From positions 1-64,000 of the forward strand of contig CAMTON010000003.1 in NCBI GenBank assembly GCA_947074105.1: 64,000 nt of DNA. Direction: 5' to 3'. Positions 1-9,608 of this stretch are shown piece by piece (within the stretch, counting starts at the first letter, position 1; the number at the start of each line of letters is the position of its first letter). Both the position numbers and the translations under genes were made by a program. This stretch comes from an uncultured Bacteroidales bacterium. GTDB taxonomy: Bacteria > Bacteroidota > Bacteroidia > Bacteroidales > JAUNSR01. Under the pieces are notes generated by a model. That model saw nothing but the letters and a program-made list of their open reading frames with translations, did not search any database and was not told the origin of the DNA.

Positions 1-9
1 TCATTGGTA

Positions 10-414
10 CTATTTCTTTAATAAATATCTGACTAAAATAAAATTCAGAGGAATAGCTATTATAAAAACCGGAAAAGGAGCTATTGAGGCATTAACACCT
101 ATATATATGAATATATTCAATAATATAAGCTGCAATAAATAATTTATAAAATGACTCAATCCAAATCCCAAACCTCTTTTTATAGTTGGTTTTACATTAA
201 ATGTAAAATATGATGTCATATAAAAATTGGCTATAAAACTTATTCCATAACCTAAAGAATACGCAATATTTAAGCCTATAAAATTCATTAATATCCAGTA
301 AATAATATAATGAATAAATGTTGCGATTATTCCAACAAATCCAAATTTTATAATTTCCTGAAATTTCAGTGGTATATTATCCCATTTTCTTATTATCAAT
401 GAACTAATTTCCAT
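10..414 (-). CDS. GtrA-like membrane protein
   Basis: This 134-residue protein has four hydrophobic segments (about residues 22-45, 48-72, 84-106 and 110-131) and the layout of the GtrA family: an early F-GFVGxxAT-like helix and a later YxxxFxxNFxxxxxFTF-like stretch. GtrA-like proteins are thought to help move or present undecaprenyl-phosphate-linked sugars during polysaccharide or wall glycosylation. An ATG at positions 4-2 on the same strand could be the start of a next gene beyond the window, often a dolichol-phosphate-mannose-type glycosyltransferase in such loci, but that cannot be seen here. The GT39-family gene upstream on the same strand fits an envelope-glycosylation setting. The family call is good; the exact substrate is unknown. 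Confidence 0.8.
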   Translation of the reverse strand: MEISSLIIRKWDNIPLKFQEIIKFGFVGIIATFIHYIIYWILMNFIGLNIAYSLGYGISFIANFYMTSYFTFNVKPTIKRGLGFGLSHFINYLLQLILLNIFIYIGVNASIAPFPVFIIAIPLNFILVRYLLKK

Positions 415-1200
415 ATTTATTATAATATCTATACATATATTGTTTGATTTTTGACAATATTAGTAATTAAAAACATAAGAACAATCAGTATTTTAATATT
501 TAACACATACTTATGTTAATTTTATACTCTACCCCTCGATATAAACTTAAAAAATCTAATAATCTCTATAGCAATCAGAATTTATTTATACTCCTTTATT
601 ATTAAAAAAGCTATTACGATACTTTAAATAACAAGAACCGGTTTCTTCTTTTCTTATTTAAAAGCTTCTATACTATATATCTTTCTTGAGCATACTTAAG
701 TTTATAAAAGCATGATCAGATTGAATGAATTTAACTAAAGAGCGAACTCACTGATCGTTGAATTCTTAACATTAACTGTCTCTTGCGATATCTTTGCTTG
801 ATAAATTCTATAATATCTTTTGGAGTTAGACTGATTATCGGCTTGTGTATCTACACATATTTAAATTATATAAACCAGAGCATCTATTTCTATAAGAGAT
901 GATTTTACCAAAAACTAATCTTAAAAATAATTACTAAATAAAATCCACAGTTTTTGTAAAGAAAAAACATATAAAAAATTTCTTAATTTCTATATCTTAA
1001 ATATATGCTTATACGATATTATATTTTGTTATTATTATCCATAATATTAAAAACATATTAACATAATTATTAGCTAAACCTTAGATACTCAGCTAATAAT
1101 AAAACTATATCTTAATTAATACATAAACATTCTTCAAAAATGGATAAAGTGGAATTTAGAGAACTGATCGATTTAACACATTTACAACTAATCTTCTCCC
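415..1200. other. long AT-rich intergenic gap
   Basis: Nearly 790 bases lie between the GtrA-like gene and the GT39-family gene, both on the minus strand. Stops are frequent in all frames and I see no credible gene, tRNA or strong terminator. A lone TATCTTTG (789-796, plus strand) matches the Bacteroidetes -7 box but has no gene behind it. It may be a decayed gene or simply regulatory space; nothing more can be supported. Confidence 0.5.
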
Positions 1201-2772
1201 CTATTTTTTAATTAAATAAATATTATGTTTTCCTTTTTTGTAAACGGGTATATTATTCCCTATATACTCTCTTAGCTGTGCATTTCTGTCATAATCAAGT
1301 TGTCGAATGAATAATATATTATTAGAATTCTGTTCGTTAAATTCACTGACATTAGATACTTTGATGAGATCCTCCCCTATAAAAACATCCATCTGTTCAT
1401 AGCCTCTGTATCGAAAAAAGGCATAACCGCTACATTCGTTATTTTTATAAATTTCAATTGCCTTATCAGATAACTCTTTCATCCCTATCAGACTATTAAA
1501 ATGTGGTATTATAAAAGAAACTACTGTAATCGAAAACAATATCGCTGAAGCGAGTGAAACGCATGCTTTTGATATTTTATCTTTAAAACATAAAAAGGAT
1601 GATATAGCTCCGCCTATACACATAATTAATATTGTCGCTCTAATGAAAATAGTTGTTATAAGATCTGTTTCTTTAAGTACAGAGAGATTCTCTTTCAAAT
1701 GCGGATATATGAGAGGCATAGCTAAAAATGGAACGGATACAATTATAACTGAAATTTTAATCCACCAGTCACAATGTATTTTTTCCAGTAACATATAAGT
1801 CAAATAGATTATAAAGGGATATAATGGCAAAAGATAAATATCTAATTTTGAGCTTACCAGCGACATGATAATAAATGTTGTAATAACAATAACTGAATAG
1901 AATTTCAGTTTAATATCAGAATGAATAATGCCGGTTTTAAAACCTTTAAACAAAGTAATTACAGATAAAAATATCCAGGGAGCCAGTGAATACCATGAGG
2001 TTATAAGATAGTAATAGAAGGGTCTTTTATGATGAAATGAATTTATGCCGCGACCAATTGTCTGTTTTACCAGTAAATTATAAATATAATCGAAACCGCC
2101 TTCTAAAAATACACCGGTAAACCATATAGATGTAAGACAGAAGATAATTAACCATTGTTTCCAGCCGAGGTATTTTTTAATAGACGAAACCTGTTTTTCT
2201 ACTAATAAAAAAACAAGTATAGAAAAGACAGGAATTATTATCCCTACGGCACCTTTACTAAATACAGCAAGAAAAATATATAATGGCAGCAAATATTGAT
2301 CTAAATTATTTTCCTCTCCGCAATACATTCTGAAAAATGCAGATAAAGCAAGAACTATAAACATTACCATTAATATATCCATCCTCAAAGCAACTGTTGA
2401 ACCAAGAAACATAACAGTACTGATCAACATTAACATCGGAGTAAATTCGGCTTTATTATTCTTGCCGAAACTCAGTCTGTTCATAGTTATTATTATTATA
2501 TAAGCCGGAATAAGAGTAGCCATTCCATATATAAGCATATTGTCAACACCTGTAAACAATCTAAGCAACATTAATAACCAAAAATATAAAGGTGGCTTAT
2601 CTGCATATATCTCATCATGATTATAAAAGGTAAAATAGTTTCTATCGGCAAGAGCTTCCCGAATTATACTTATATATTTAAGCTCATTATCAGGCGTATA
2701 GTCTCTAAAAACAAATACAGGAATTATAAATAATAATGGCAGAAAGAATTTTATCAACTCTTTAAATCGCAT
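1201..2772 (-). CDS. GT39/ArnT-like membrane glycosyltransferase
   Basis: The 523-residue product is a polytopic membrane protein with roughly ten or more hydrophobic helices and a soluble C-terminal tail of about 90 residues. The first loop after helix 1 carries a DYTPDNE-like acidic motif near residue 25, followed by ADKPPLYFW near 58-66. This is the arrangement of the PMT/ArnT (GT39/GT83) clan, in which the acidic loop residue is catalytic. Such enzymes use polyprenyl-phosphate-linked sugars at the outer face of the inner membrane to modify lipid A, proteins or glycans. The ATG at 2772 gives a sensible first transmembrane helix. Acceptor and sugar cannot be inferred. Confidence 0.8.
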   Translation of the reverse strand: MRFKELIKFFLPLLFIIPVFVFRDYTPDNELKYISIIREALADRNYFTFYNHDEIYADKPPLYFWLLMLLRLFTGVDNMLIYGMATLIPAYIIIITMNRLSFGKNNKAEFTPMLMLISTVMFLGSTVALRMDILMVMFIVLALSAFFRMYCGEENNLDQYLLPLYIFLAVFSKGAVGIIIPVFSILVFLLVEKQVSSIKKYLGWKQWLIIFCLTSIWFTGVFLEGGFDYIYNLLVKQTIGRGINSFHHKRPFYYYLITSWYSLAPWIFLSVITLFKGFKTGIIHSDIKLKFYSVIVITTFIIMSLVSSKLDIYLLPLYPFIIYLTYMLLEKIHCDWWIKISVIIVSVPFLAMPLIYPHLKENLSVLKETDLITTIFIRATILIMCIGGAISSFLCFKDKISKACVSLASAILFSITVVSFIIPHFNSLIGMKELSDKAIEIYKNNECSGYAFFRYRGYEQMDVFIGEDLIKVSNVSEFNEQNSNNILFIRQLDYDRNAQLREYIGNNIPVYKKGKHNIYLIKK

Positions 2773-3086
2773 CTATAAATTATTTAATACAACAATACAA
2801 AAATAGAATTCATAGCAAAAGTATAACCTTAACAAAATAGAATGACTTTAGTTGCAATTATAGTATTTTTTTGAAAATTATTTTCAGGCATTTTAGCTTT
2901 CAGCTCTTTCATGTCTGAATAATATTAATTTTAGATATAGATATAAACTTATAAATATCAATAAACTCATTTCGATATCAATTAAGAAAGGATTCTGGCA
3001 TGACATATAAACTCAAACAAAAAAACCTCAGTAAATCAACGATTTACCGAGGCTTAATTATTTCTATAAATTGATTTTATTCAATC
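2773..3086. other. intergenic region upstream of GT39 gene
   Basis: Apart from the dnaK terminator at its right end and a possible -7 box on the minus strand (CAAAAATA at 2798-2805, read as TATTTTTG), this stretch shows no gene. It is AT-rich with stops in all frames. Confidence 0.5.
3016..3052 (-). terminator. rho-independent terminator of dnaK
   Basis: Arms of 12 bases (3026-3037 and 3041-3052, one mismatch) form a tight hairpin. On the minus strand it is followed by a run of T (A-run at 3016-3025). It lies about 35 bases after the dnaK stop codon. Confidence 0.85.
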
Positions 3087-4976
3087 TTATTTCACTTCTT
3101 CAAAATCAACGTCAGTTACTCCACCATCGTTGTTATCAGGACCAGGATTTGTCGGGCCTTCCTGTGGACCACCCTGTTGTGCTCCGTAAATATCCTGTGC
3201 AGCAGCCTGAAGAACTGAGTTCAGTTCAGCTGAAGCAGCATCGATAGCCGGGATATCCTGTGCTTTATGAGCGTCTTTAAGTTTTGCAAGAGCTCCTTCG
3301 ATAGTTGCTTTTTTATCTGCAGGAAGTTTATCGCCAAGGTCTGTAAGCTGTTTTTCAGTCTGGAAAATCAAACTGTCTGCCTGATTAAGTTTGTCGATTT
3401 TTTCTTTTTCTGCTTTATCTGCATCAGCATTTGCAGCAGCTTCTTCTTTCATGCGTTTGATTTCTGTTTCTGTCAGACCGCTTGATGCTTCGATACGGAT
3501 AGACTGTTCTTTGCCTGTTCCTTTATCTTTAGCAGAAACATGAAGGATACCGTTAGCGTCAATATCGAATGTTACTTCAATCTGAGGTACACCGCGCTGA
3601 GCTGAAGGAATTCCGTCAAGGTGGAATCTACCGATAGTCTTATTGTCTTTCGCCATCGGACGTTCTCCCTGAAGTACATGGATTTCTACAGAAGGCTGAT
3701 TATCAACTGCTGTTGAGAATGTTTCAGATTTCTTAGTAGGGATCGTTGTATTTGATTCGATAAGCTTAGTCATCACTCCTCCAAGAGTTTCGATACCAAG
3801 AGAAAGAGGAGTTACGTCAAGAAGCAATACGTCTTTCACATCACCGCTTAATACCGCTCCCTGAATAGCTGCACCTAATGCAACAACTTCATCCGGATTT
3901 ACATTTTTAGAAGGAGCTTTTCCAAAGAATTTTTCTACTTCTGTCTGTACCGCAGGAATACGTGTAGAACCACCCACAAGGATTACTTCATCGATCTGAG
4001 AAGTAGAAACACCTGCATTTTTAAGTGCACGGCGGCAAGGTTCGATTGTATTTTTGATCAATGTATCTGCAAGCTGTTCGAATTTAGCACGAGTAAGGGT
4101 CTTCACAAGGTGTTTTGGAATACCGTTTACAGGCATGATATATGGAAGATTGATCTCTGTAGTTGTTGTAGAAGAAAGCTCGATTTTAGCTTTTTCTGCA
4201 GCCTCTCTAAGACGCTGAAGTGCCATTGGATCTTTACGGATATCAATTCCTTCTTCTTTTTCAAATTCACCTGCCAACCAGTCAACGATTACGTGGTCGA
4301 AGTCATCACCACCAAGGTGAGTATCACCGTCAGTTGATTTCACTTCAAACACACCGTCACCAAGCTCAAGGATAGAGATATCGAATGTACCGCCACCAAG
4401 GTCGAATACAGCGATTTTCATATCTTTAGTTGTCTTATCAAGACCGTAAGCAAGAGCTGCAGCAGTCGGTTCGTTCACGATACGGCGAACTGTAAGACCT
4501 GCGATTTCACCGGCTTCTTTTGTAGCCTGACGCTGAGCATCGTTAAAGTATGCAGGAACTGTGATAACAGCTTCAGTTACTTCCTGACCAAGATAATCTT
4601 CTGCAGTCTTTTTCATTTTCTGAAGAATCATAGCAGAAATTTCCTGTGGAGAATATGTACGTCCGTCAACTTCAACACGAGGCTGATTAGCTTCATTACA
4701 TACTACTGTATAAGGTACGCGAGGAATCTCATTTTTTACCTGGTCGCAACTTTCACCCATAAATCTCTTTATAGAGTTGATAGTTCTTGTCGGATTAGTT
4801 ACTGCCTGACGTTTTGCAGGTTCACCTACACGACGCTCTCCACCGTCAACAAAAGCAACGATTGAAGGTGTTGTAGGTCTACCTTCTGAATTATTGATAA
4901 CAACAGGAGAATTACCTTCCATTACAGCCACACAAGAGTTGGTTGTACCTAAGTCGATTCCAATTATTTTTCCCAT
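3087..4976 (-). CDS. dnaK: molecular chaperone DnaK (Hsp70)
   Basis: DnaK is an ATP-driven chaperone that binds exposed hydrophobic peptides with DnaJ and GrpE in the cytoplasm. The 629-residue protein starts with the phosphate-binding [10 protein letters not shown] and carries the second phosphate motif (FDLGGGTFD), the adenosine-binding VGGSTRIP, the linker [13 protein letters not shown] and a substrate-binding domain. The tail ends in EEVK after a Gly/Pro/Gln/Asn-rich stretch, as in other bacterial DnaK. The gene stands alone: no grpE or dnaJ is adjacent. Its upstream region contains a sigma-54-like element and a cluster of TGNCA motifs, suggesting special regulation. Confidence 0.98.
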   Translation of the reverse strand: MGKIIGIDLGTTNSCVAVMEGNSPVVINNSEGRPTTPSIVAFVDGGERRVGEPAKRQAVTNPTRTINSIKRFMGESCDQVKNEIPRVPYTVVCNEANQPRVEVDGRTYSPQEISAMILQKMKKTAEDYLGQEVTEAVITVPAYFNDAQRQATKEAGEIAGLTVRRIVNEPTAAALAYGLDKTTKDMKIAVFDLGGGTFDISILELGDGVFEVKSTDGDTHLGGDDFDHVIVDWLAGEFEKEEGIDIRKDPMALQRLREAAEKAKIELSSTTTTEINLPYIMPVNGIPKHLVKTLTRAKFEQLADTLIKNTIEPCRRALKNAGVSTSQIDEVILVGGSTRIPAVQTEVEKFFGKAPSKNVNPDEVVALGAAIQGAVLSGDVKDVLLLDVTPLSLGIETLGGVMTKLIESNTTIPTKKSETFSTAVDNQPSVEIHVLQGERPMAKDNKTIGRFHLDGIPSAQRGVPQIEVTFDIDANGILHVSAKDKGTGKEQSIRIEASSGLTETEIKRMKEEAAANADADKAEKEKIDKLNQADSLIFQTEKQLTDLGDKLPADKKATIEGALAKLKDAHKAQDIPAIDAASAELNSVLQAAAQDIYGAQQGGPQEGPTNPGPDNNDGGVTDVDFEEVK

Positions 4977-5114
4977 TTTAGTATAACTTTAAGTGTTTAT
5001 ATTTCTTGTTTATTTTAATCTCTTTTTAAAGAAAGGGATCAATGGTTTCTGTTTTTTATATGATCTCTGTCTTTTAGTTTTTAAAGTGCATTTTTATGAC
5101 TTCATTTTTATTTG

Positions 5115-5131
5115 TACAAAAGACGTGCCAA
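5115..5131 (-). promoter_or_regulatory. sigma-54-like promoter upstream of dnaK
   Basis: On the minus strand this reads TTGGCACGTCTTTTGTA. The -24 half (TTGGCACG) matches the sigma-54 consensus exactly. The -12 half sits at the correct ten-base spacing from the GG, but has GT instead of GC. Transcription from it would leave a leader of about 130 bases before the dnaK ATG at 4976. The call rests on motif similarity only. Confidence 0.4.
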
Positions 5132-5158
5132 TCCGTAAATGAATAAACAGTCCGTTTT

Positions 5159-5227
5159 TTGGCATATTTTTTTGTCAGCGTTTCACTCAGAAAATGAATT
5201 CATGGCAGAAATTATGACATAATGACG
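5159..5227. promoter_or_regulatory. TGNCA-motif cluster upstream of dnaK
   Basis: Five TGNCA-like pentamers or close variants occur within 70 bases: TTGGCAT (5159), TTGTCAG (5172), TGGCAG (5203), TGACAT (5215) and TGACG (5223). They lie about 30 to 110 bases upstream of the sigma-54-like element, where enhancer sites for sigma-54 activators usually sit. The binding protein is unknown. The rest of the gap to 5432 is AT-rich and contains the start region of the divergent gene. Confidence 0.35.
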
Positions 5228-5432
5228 TTTTCCCTTCATCATTTTTTAAATAATTACACTAATTATTATACTTTTTAAGCTTTATGCTTCTCTGATAAAA
5301 AGAAATAATCTATTTTTAGCAAAATTCAATTTAAAATAACATTAAATAAATTTTCAATCTTGTTCATATAGTAACGACTGTCATATAATTGCTCCTGTCG
5401 TTCTTTGTGTCCATAAAATTAAAACTGACCAC

Positions 5433-6413
5433 ATGAATATTCTAAAAACATCATTTGCAGGGCTGGAACTGGAAAACCCTATCATAATAGCAAGTTCAAG
5501 CCGTACCAACAGCGCCGAAAACAATTTGGCATTTCAGATGGACGGAGCAGGCGCCATCGTTCTTAAATCTCTTTTCGAAGAAAATATAACACTTCAGGAA
5601 TCTTCGCTTTCCGACAGTTCCGATCAGTTTGGAGAGGGTTACGACTATATGCGTAATTATATAAGATCTCATAACGTGGAAGATTATATAAATCTCATAA
5701 AAAAATCAAAAGAACTTTGTAAAATACCTATCATTGCAAGCATCAATTGCTATAGTTACGGCGAGTGGATAGATTTTGCCAAAACAATAGAAGAAGCCGG
5801 AGCCGATGCACTTGAACTTAATATTATGGGAATTCGTTCTTCTCTTCAATATAAATACGGGGAGTTTGAACAGGAGCATGTAAGAATAGTAAGTGAAGTA
5901 AGAAAGAATATAAAAATTCCTATTATTGTTAAACTGGGAGCGAACCTTACAAATCCGGCAGCGCTTACAGATGCTCTTTACGGAGCCGGAGCAAACGGAG
6001 TTGTTATGTTCAACCGAATGTATCAGAATGATATTGATGTCAATAAGATGGAATATACCACAGGACACGTTCTCAGTACAGAAAGCGATCTTGCCACTCC
6101 CCTTCGCTGGGTCGGAATAGCATCAGCTTTAAATAAGAAGATCGATATTGCTCTTTCCGGCGGAGTCGCAAAAGGAGACGACGTCATAAAAGCAATCCTG
6201 GCAGGTGCTTCAGCAGTTGAAGTATGCAGCGCTATCTACAAAAACGGAAATGCATGGATTGCCTCAGCAATAAACAGATTATATGAATGGGAAGAAAATA
6301 ACAACTATGAATCTATTTCAGAATTTAAAGGAAAACTGAATGCCGACTCTACAGAAGGCTTTGAAAGACTTATGAGAATTCAGTTCCTGAAATATTTTGA
6401 AAATAAGAAATAA
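5433..6413 (+). CDS. dihydroorotate dehydrogenase-like protein without the usual active-site Cys
   Basis: The 326-residue protein has a TIM-barrel layout resembling class 1 dihydroorotate dehydrogenase. It opens with TSFAGLELENPIIIASS, has IPIIVKLGANLT for the FMN-binding strand, and SGGVAKGDDVIKAILAGASAVEVCSA for the phosphate-binding end. Where class 1 enzymes have ELNLSCPN with the catalytic Cys, this protein has ELNIMGIRSS, so the base is missing. Proteins of this kind are annotated DHOD-like in Bacteroidetes and may bind FMN but act on something else. The gene is divergent from dnaK and converges on the kdu block. I would not call it PyrD. Confidence 0.8.
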   Translation: MNILKTSFAGLELENPIIIASSSRTNSAENNLAFQMDGAGAIVLKSLFEENITLQESSLSDSSDQFGEGYDYMRNYIRSHNVEDYINLIKKSKELCKIPIIASINCYSYGEWIDFAKTIEEAGADALELNIMGIRSSLQYKYGEFEQEHVRIVSEVRKNIKIPIIVKLGANLTNPAALTDALYGAGANGVVMFNRMYQNDIDVNKMEYTTGHVLSTESDLATPLRWVGIASALNKKIDIALSGGVAKGDDVIKAILAGASAVEVCSAIYKNGNAWIASAINRLYEWEENNNYESISEFKGKLNADSTEGFERLMRIQFLKYFENKK

Positions 6414-6462
6414 GAGATAACAGATTTCAAAATACCGTTTAATGAAACTTATAAAAAACAAC

Positions 6463-6497
6463 AGGCCCGGATAAGAATCAAATTCTTTTCCGGGCCT
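6463..6497. terminator. bidirectional terminator
   Basis: The arms AGGCCCGGA (6463-6471) and TCCGGGCCT (6489-6497) pair perfectly and extend inward with AAGAAT/ATTCTT. T-rich sequence follows on the plus side and an A-run precedes on the other, so it can serve both the DHOD-like gene and the convergent DUF4861 gene. A second small inverted repeat (TACCGTT/AACGGTA, 6512-6528) follows. Confidence 0.85.
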
Positions 6498-6531
6498 TAT
6501 ATTTTTACCTATACCGTTTAGAACGGTAATT

Positions 6532-7698
6532 CTATTCTTCTGCACTTACGGCTACAAGAAGAGGATTTCTTAGTTTATAAGAAAAATCTTTGACATATGT
6601 TGTCCAGTCATCAAAAGTAGGGAATCCGCCCTTACTCCATCCGGCACCTGAATAATAGATCATACCGCCTTTGTGGCTGTAATCAGGTTCATAATTCATC
6701 AAAGCAAGAACCTGTTTGTCGACTATCGTTGATCCCATCAAAGGAGAATCAGACACTACTCCAAGATAAATCGTTCCGTTAGCAGGATCGGCCGGTTGCT
6801 GGTAGCTAAGATATCCCTGAGGCGCATTTATAACGATATCTTCATTATTATAATAAGGGAAGCCTGCACCTATTGTCATTGGCTCCTTTATACGTCCGTA
6901 ATCCTCAATGATCTTATTCATATTTGAACCGGCATCAAGAGAAATCGTACGTGTCTCATTCACCTCCTGACCTGCGGCCTGATATGGAGCATAAGTAAGT
7001 TTGAAGACAACTCTCAGAGGTCCGTTATCAAGAATCTCATGAGATTTGAAGTTATGTGATACATAATAAACCGTATCTCCCTTAACAGGAGCAGCGGCAC
7101 CAGCACCTACAGATTTTCCTACTACATAAAAGTCAAGACCTTCACCTCCGTCTTTATGATAGCTTTTTATTCCGCCAAGGTCATCTTTATACCATTTCTG
7201 GACCACAAGTTTTGGTGTTGATTTAGCCCATACATCAATCCCTCCGGAAACAAAAGATTCACGCGGATCAGCTTCCAGAGCGGGCCCGTACATTCTGTAT
7301 CCTACACGATTGTTTTCCCAGCTGATATCATCTTTTCTCTGAGGTACAAAATTCACCTCAGCCATAGACTCAAACTGTTCGGGTTTGCCCTTCTGCATTT
7401 TATATACTCCTTTGGCATTGGCTTTCACAGATGCCGGGAATATAAGGAGTTCCGGATCCGGCTTTCCGTAAGTGACAAGCTGATACGGCACCTGCTGTCC
7501 CTGTTCGTCAAGAATAACAAATGATTCGCCCTGACCTAATTTGACCTGATCTTTGATATCATCCCAGATAATCTCCACGATCTCATCGCTTCTGTCAAGA
7601 TTAGTAATATTTGAAACAGTAATTTTCAGACTGTGTTCTCTCATACATGATGCTGTAAGCAACATTGTTCCAAGAGCAAAGAAATATACCTTTTTCAT
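6532..7698 (-). CDS. DUF4861 lipoprotein of the kdu block
   Basis: The 388-residue product begins with a lipoprotein signal (charged KK, hydrophobic stretch, lipobox LTASC with Cys 18), so it should be anchored in the cell envelope. The body fits the DUF4861 family, including the conserved aromatic and acidic stretch around residues 128-160 and the YYSGAGWSKGGFP-like segment near the C-terminus. DUF4861 genes often sit beside pectin and uronate catabolic genes, as here (98 bases after kduD). The biochemical role is not established as far as I know; a carbohydrate-active or binding function is an inference from context. Confidence 0.75.
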   Translation of the reverse strand: MKKVYFFALGTMLLTASCMREHSLKITVSNITNLDRSDEIVEIIWDDIKDQVKLGQGESFVILDEQGQQVPYQLVTYGKPDPELLIFPASVKANAKGVYKMQKGKPEQFESMAEVNFVPQRKDDISWENNRVGYRMYGPALEADPRESFVSGGIDVWAKSTPKLVVQKWYKDDLGGIKSYHKDGGEGLDFYVVGKSVGAGAAAPVKGDTVYYVSHNFKSHEILDNGPLRVVFKLTYAPYQAAGQEVNETRTISLDAGSNMNKIIEDYGRIKEPMTIGAGFPYYNNEDIVINAPQGYLSYQQPADPANGTIYLGVVSDSPLMGSTIVDKQVLALMNYEPDYSHKGGMIYYSGAGWSKGGFPTFDDWTTYVKDFSYKLRNPLLVAVSAEE

Positions 7699-7796
7699 TA
7701 TGATTTAATTAAAAAACAACAGCACATGATACACATTAATAGAAAAATCTCATGCGCACCATGTGCCGGTTATCAGTTAAATATTTATTTCTTTAA

Positions 7797-8591
7797 TTAT
7801 TTAGGCTGTTTGCCGATATAAGCAAGAATACCTCCGTCTACATAAAGCACATGACCGTTTACAAAGTCGGATGCACCCGAGGCAAGGAATACGGCAGGTC
7901 CCATAAGATCTTCCGGTGTTCCCCAGCGTGCAGCAGGAGTTTTAGCTATGATAAACTGATCGAAAGGATGTCTTGAACCGTCAGCCTGAGGCTCTCTGAG
8001 CGGAGCTGTCTGAGGAGTCGCGATATAACCAGGCCCGATACCGTTACACTGAATATTGTATTCTCCGTATTCAGATGCGATATTACGTGTAAGCATTTTA
8101 AGTCCTCCTTTTGCAGCAGCATAAGCAGAAACTGTCTCACGCCCAAGTTCCGACATCATAGAACAGATGTTAATGATTTTACCGGCACGTTTTTTCATCA
8201 TTGAAGGAAGTACGGCTTTAGCCATAATGAATGGCCCGTTAAGGTCGATATCAATTACCTGACGGAATTCGGCTGCAGTCATTTCATGCATTGGAATACG
8301 TTTGATAATACCTGCGTTATTTACAAGAATATCAATTACTCCGACTTCCGCTTCGATTTTTTTAACCAGCTCGTTAACCTGCTCTTCATTTGTCACGTCA
8401 CAAACATAACCTTTTGCATCGATGCCCTCTGCTTTATAAGCTGCTTCGCCTTTGTCAACAAGTTCCTGATTAATATCATTGAATACAATCTTTGCTCCTG
8501 CTTTAGCGAAACCTGAAGCAATAGCAAAACCAATACCGTAAGCTGCTCCTGTTACTAAAGCAATCTTACCTTCTAATGAGAAATTTAACAT
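7797..8591 (-). CDS. kduD: 2-dehydro-3-deoxy-D-gluconate 5-dehydrogenase (KduD), SDR family
   Basis: KduD reduces 2,5-diketo-3-deoxygluconate to 2-keto-3-deoxygluconate with NAD(P)H, after KduI in the breakdown of unsaturated uronates from pectin. The 264-residue protein is a classical short-chain dehydrogenase: the cofactor motif TGAAYGIG is near residues 15-22, NNAG near 90, and the catalytic Ser plus YAAAK near 155-160. The C-terminal LYVDGGILAYIG matches KduD proteins. It lies 16 bases downstream of kduI, so the two are almost certainly co-transcribed. Confidence in KduD over other SDRs comes mainly from this pairing. Confidence 0.92.
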   Translation of the reverse strand: MLNFSLEGKIALVTGAAYGIGFAIASGFAKAGAKIVFNDINQELVDKGEAAYKAEGIDAKGYVCDVTNEEQVNELVKKIEAEVGVIDILVNNAGIIKRIPMHEMTAAEFRQVIDIDLNGPFIMAKAVLPSMMKKRAGKIINICSMMSELGRETVSAYAAAKGGLKMLTRNIASEYGEYNIQCNGIGPGYIATPQTAPLREPQADGSRHPFDQFIIAKTPAARWGTPEDLMGPAVFLASGASDFVNGHVLYVDGGILAYIGKQPK

Positions 8592-8607
8592 TTTAATTTA
8601 TTATTAA

Positions 8608-9462
8608 TTATTTTAGGTCTGTATACTTAAAGAAATCCTGGTCGCCATAATCAAGGCTTTCACCTGTCATTCCCCAAATAAATGAATAGTTGCGCGTACC
8701 AACTGCGGCATGTACCGACCAGTCGGGCGAAATGATCGCTTCCTCTCCCTGAAGCCATATATTACGAGAGTCATCAGGCTCGCCTATAAAATGACATATA
8801 GCATCACCTTCAGGAATCTCAAAATAGAAATATGTTTCTACCGTACGGTTATGACTACGCGGTGGTAATCCTTTCCATACGTTTCCGACTTTCATTTCAC
8901 TCATTCCCATTTGCAGATTGCATGTAGGAAGCACCTTCGGAACTATCATATAATTGAGTGCGCGGTGATTTGAGGTTTCGTCCGCTCCCATTTCCGATAC
9001 CACAGCTTCTGCTTTAGTAATCTTTTTATCCGGATAGGAAGTATGAGCCGGTGTAGAATTGAAATAAAACTTTGCAGGTTTGGAAGAATCTTTAGAACTG
9101 AATTTCACGGTCTTGTTTCCCGAACCGATATAAAGAGCTTCTTTATATCCTAATTCATATTTTGTGCTGTCGACTTCTACAATACCGTCACCGCCAATAT
9201 TGAAGACACCTATTTCACGGTTATTAAGAAAATATTGAGTTTCCAGAACATCAATAGCCTCAAGTTCAAGAGTTTCACTTACTGGGAATGCTCCCCCTAC
9301 TATCACACGGTTATACAGTGAATAAACCATATTAATTTCGTCTGCGGTAAATATCTTCTGAACAAGAAATTCCTGACGTAGCCGAGCTTTATCGTAGCTT
9401 TTGGCATCCCGGGGATTTGTCGCGTACCGCAATTCATAGTTTGTCTTCATAGTAACTTTCAA
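8608..9462 (-). CDS. kduI: 5-dehydro-4-deoxy-D-glucuronate isomerase (KduI)
   Basis: KduI isomerises 5-keto-4-deoxyuronate to 2,5-diketo-3-deoxygluconate, the step before KduD in pectin and uronate catabolism. The 284-residue length is normal for the family. The cupin metal-binding region is visible as SHNRTVETYFYFE near residues 190-205 with further histidines in ICHFIGEP and SVHAAVGT. It is the first gene of the kduI-kduD-DUF4861 series. The start at 9462 follows a short leader from a TATATTTG box at 9503-9496, giving a transcript start near 9489. Confidence 0.96.
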   Translation of the reverse strand: MKVTMKTNYELRYATNPRDAKSYDKARLRQEFLVQKIFTADEINMVYSLYNRVIVGGAFPVSETLELEAIDVLETQYFLNNREIGVFNIGGDGIVEVDSTKYELGYKEALYIGSGNKTVKFSSKDSSKPAKFYFNSTPAHTSYPDKKITKAEAVVSEMGADETSNHRALNYMIVPKVLPTCNLQMGMSEMKVGNVWKGLPPRSHNRTVETYFYFEIPEGDAICHFIGEPDDSRNIWLQGEEAIISPDWSVHAAVGTRNYSFIWGMTGESLDYGDQDFFKYTDLK

Positions 9463-9482
9463 TTTAAATTACATTATTTAAA

Positions 9483-9503
9483 GTAACCGGTAACACAAAT
9501 ATA
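9483..9503 (-). promoter_or_regulatory. kduI -7 box with adjacent possible LacI-type operator
   Basis: CAAATATA at 9496-9503 reads TATATTTG on the minus strand, a full match to the Bacteroidetes -7 box. I see no good TTTG at the -33 position. Immediately downstream, at the expected transcript start, is the near-palindrome GTAACCGGTAAC (9483-9494) with a central CCGG. A similar half (GGTAACAC versus GTGTTATACC near 9522) occurs about 20 bases away. A central CG dyad is typical of LacI-family operators, and a LacI-type gene is next door. The operator call is tentative. Confidence 0.45.
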
Positions 9504-9608
9504 TTAATTTTTTCGTGTTATACCATTTTTATACTAATTTGTTTAATATTAATCTAATCAAAATTATAATCTCCGAATTTATCTTTCATATCGTGGTTCT
9601 GACAGCGC

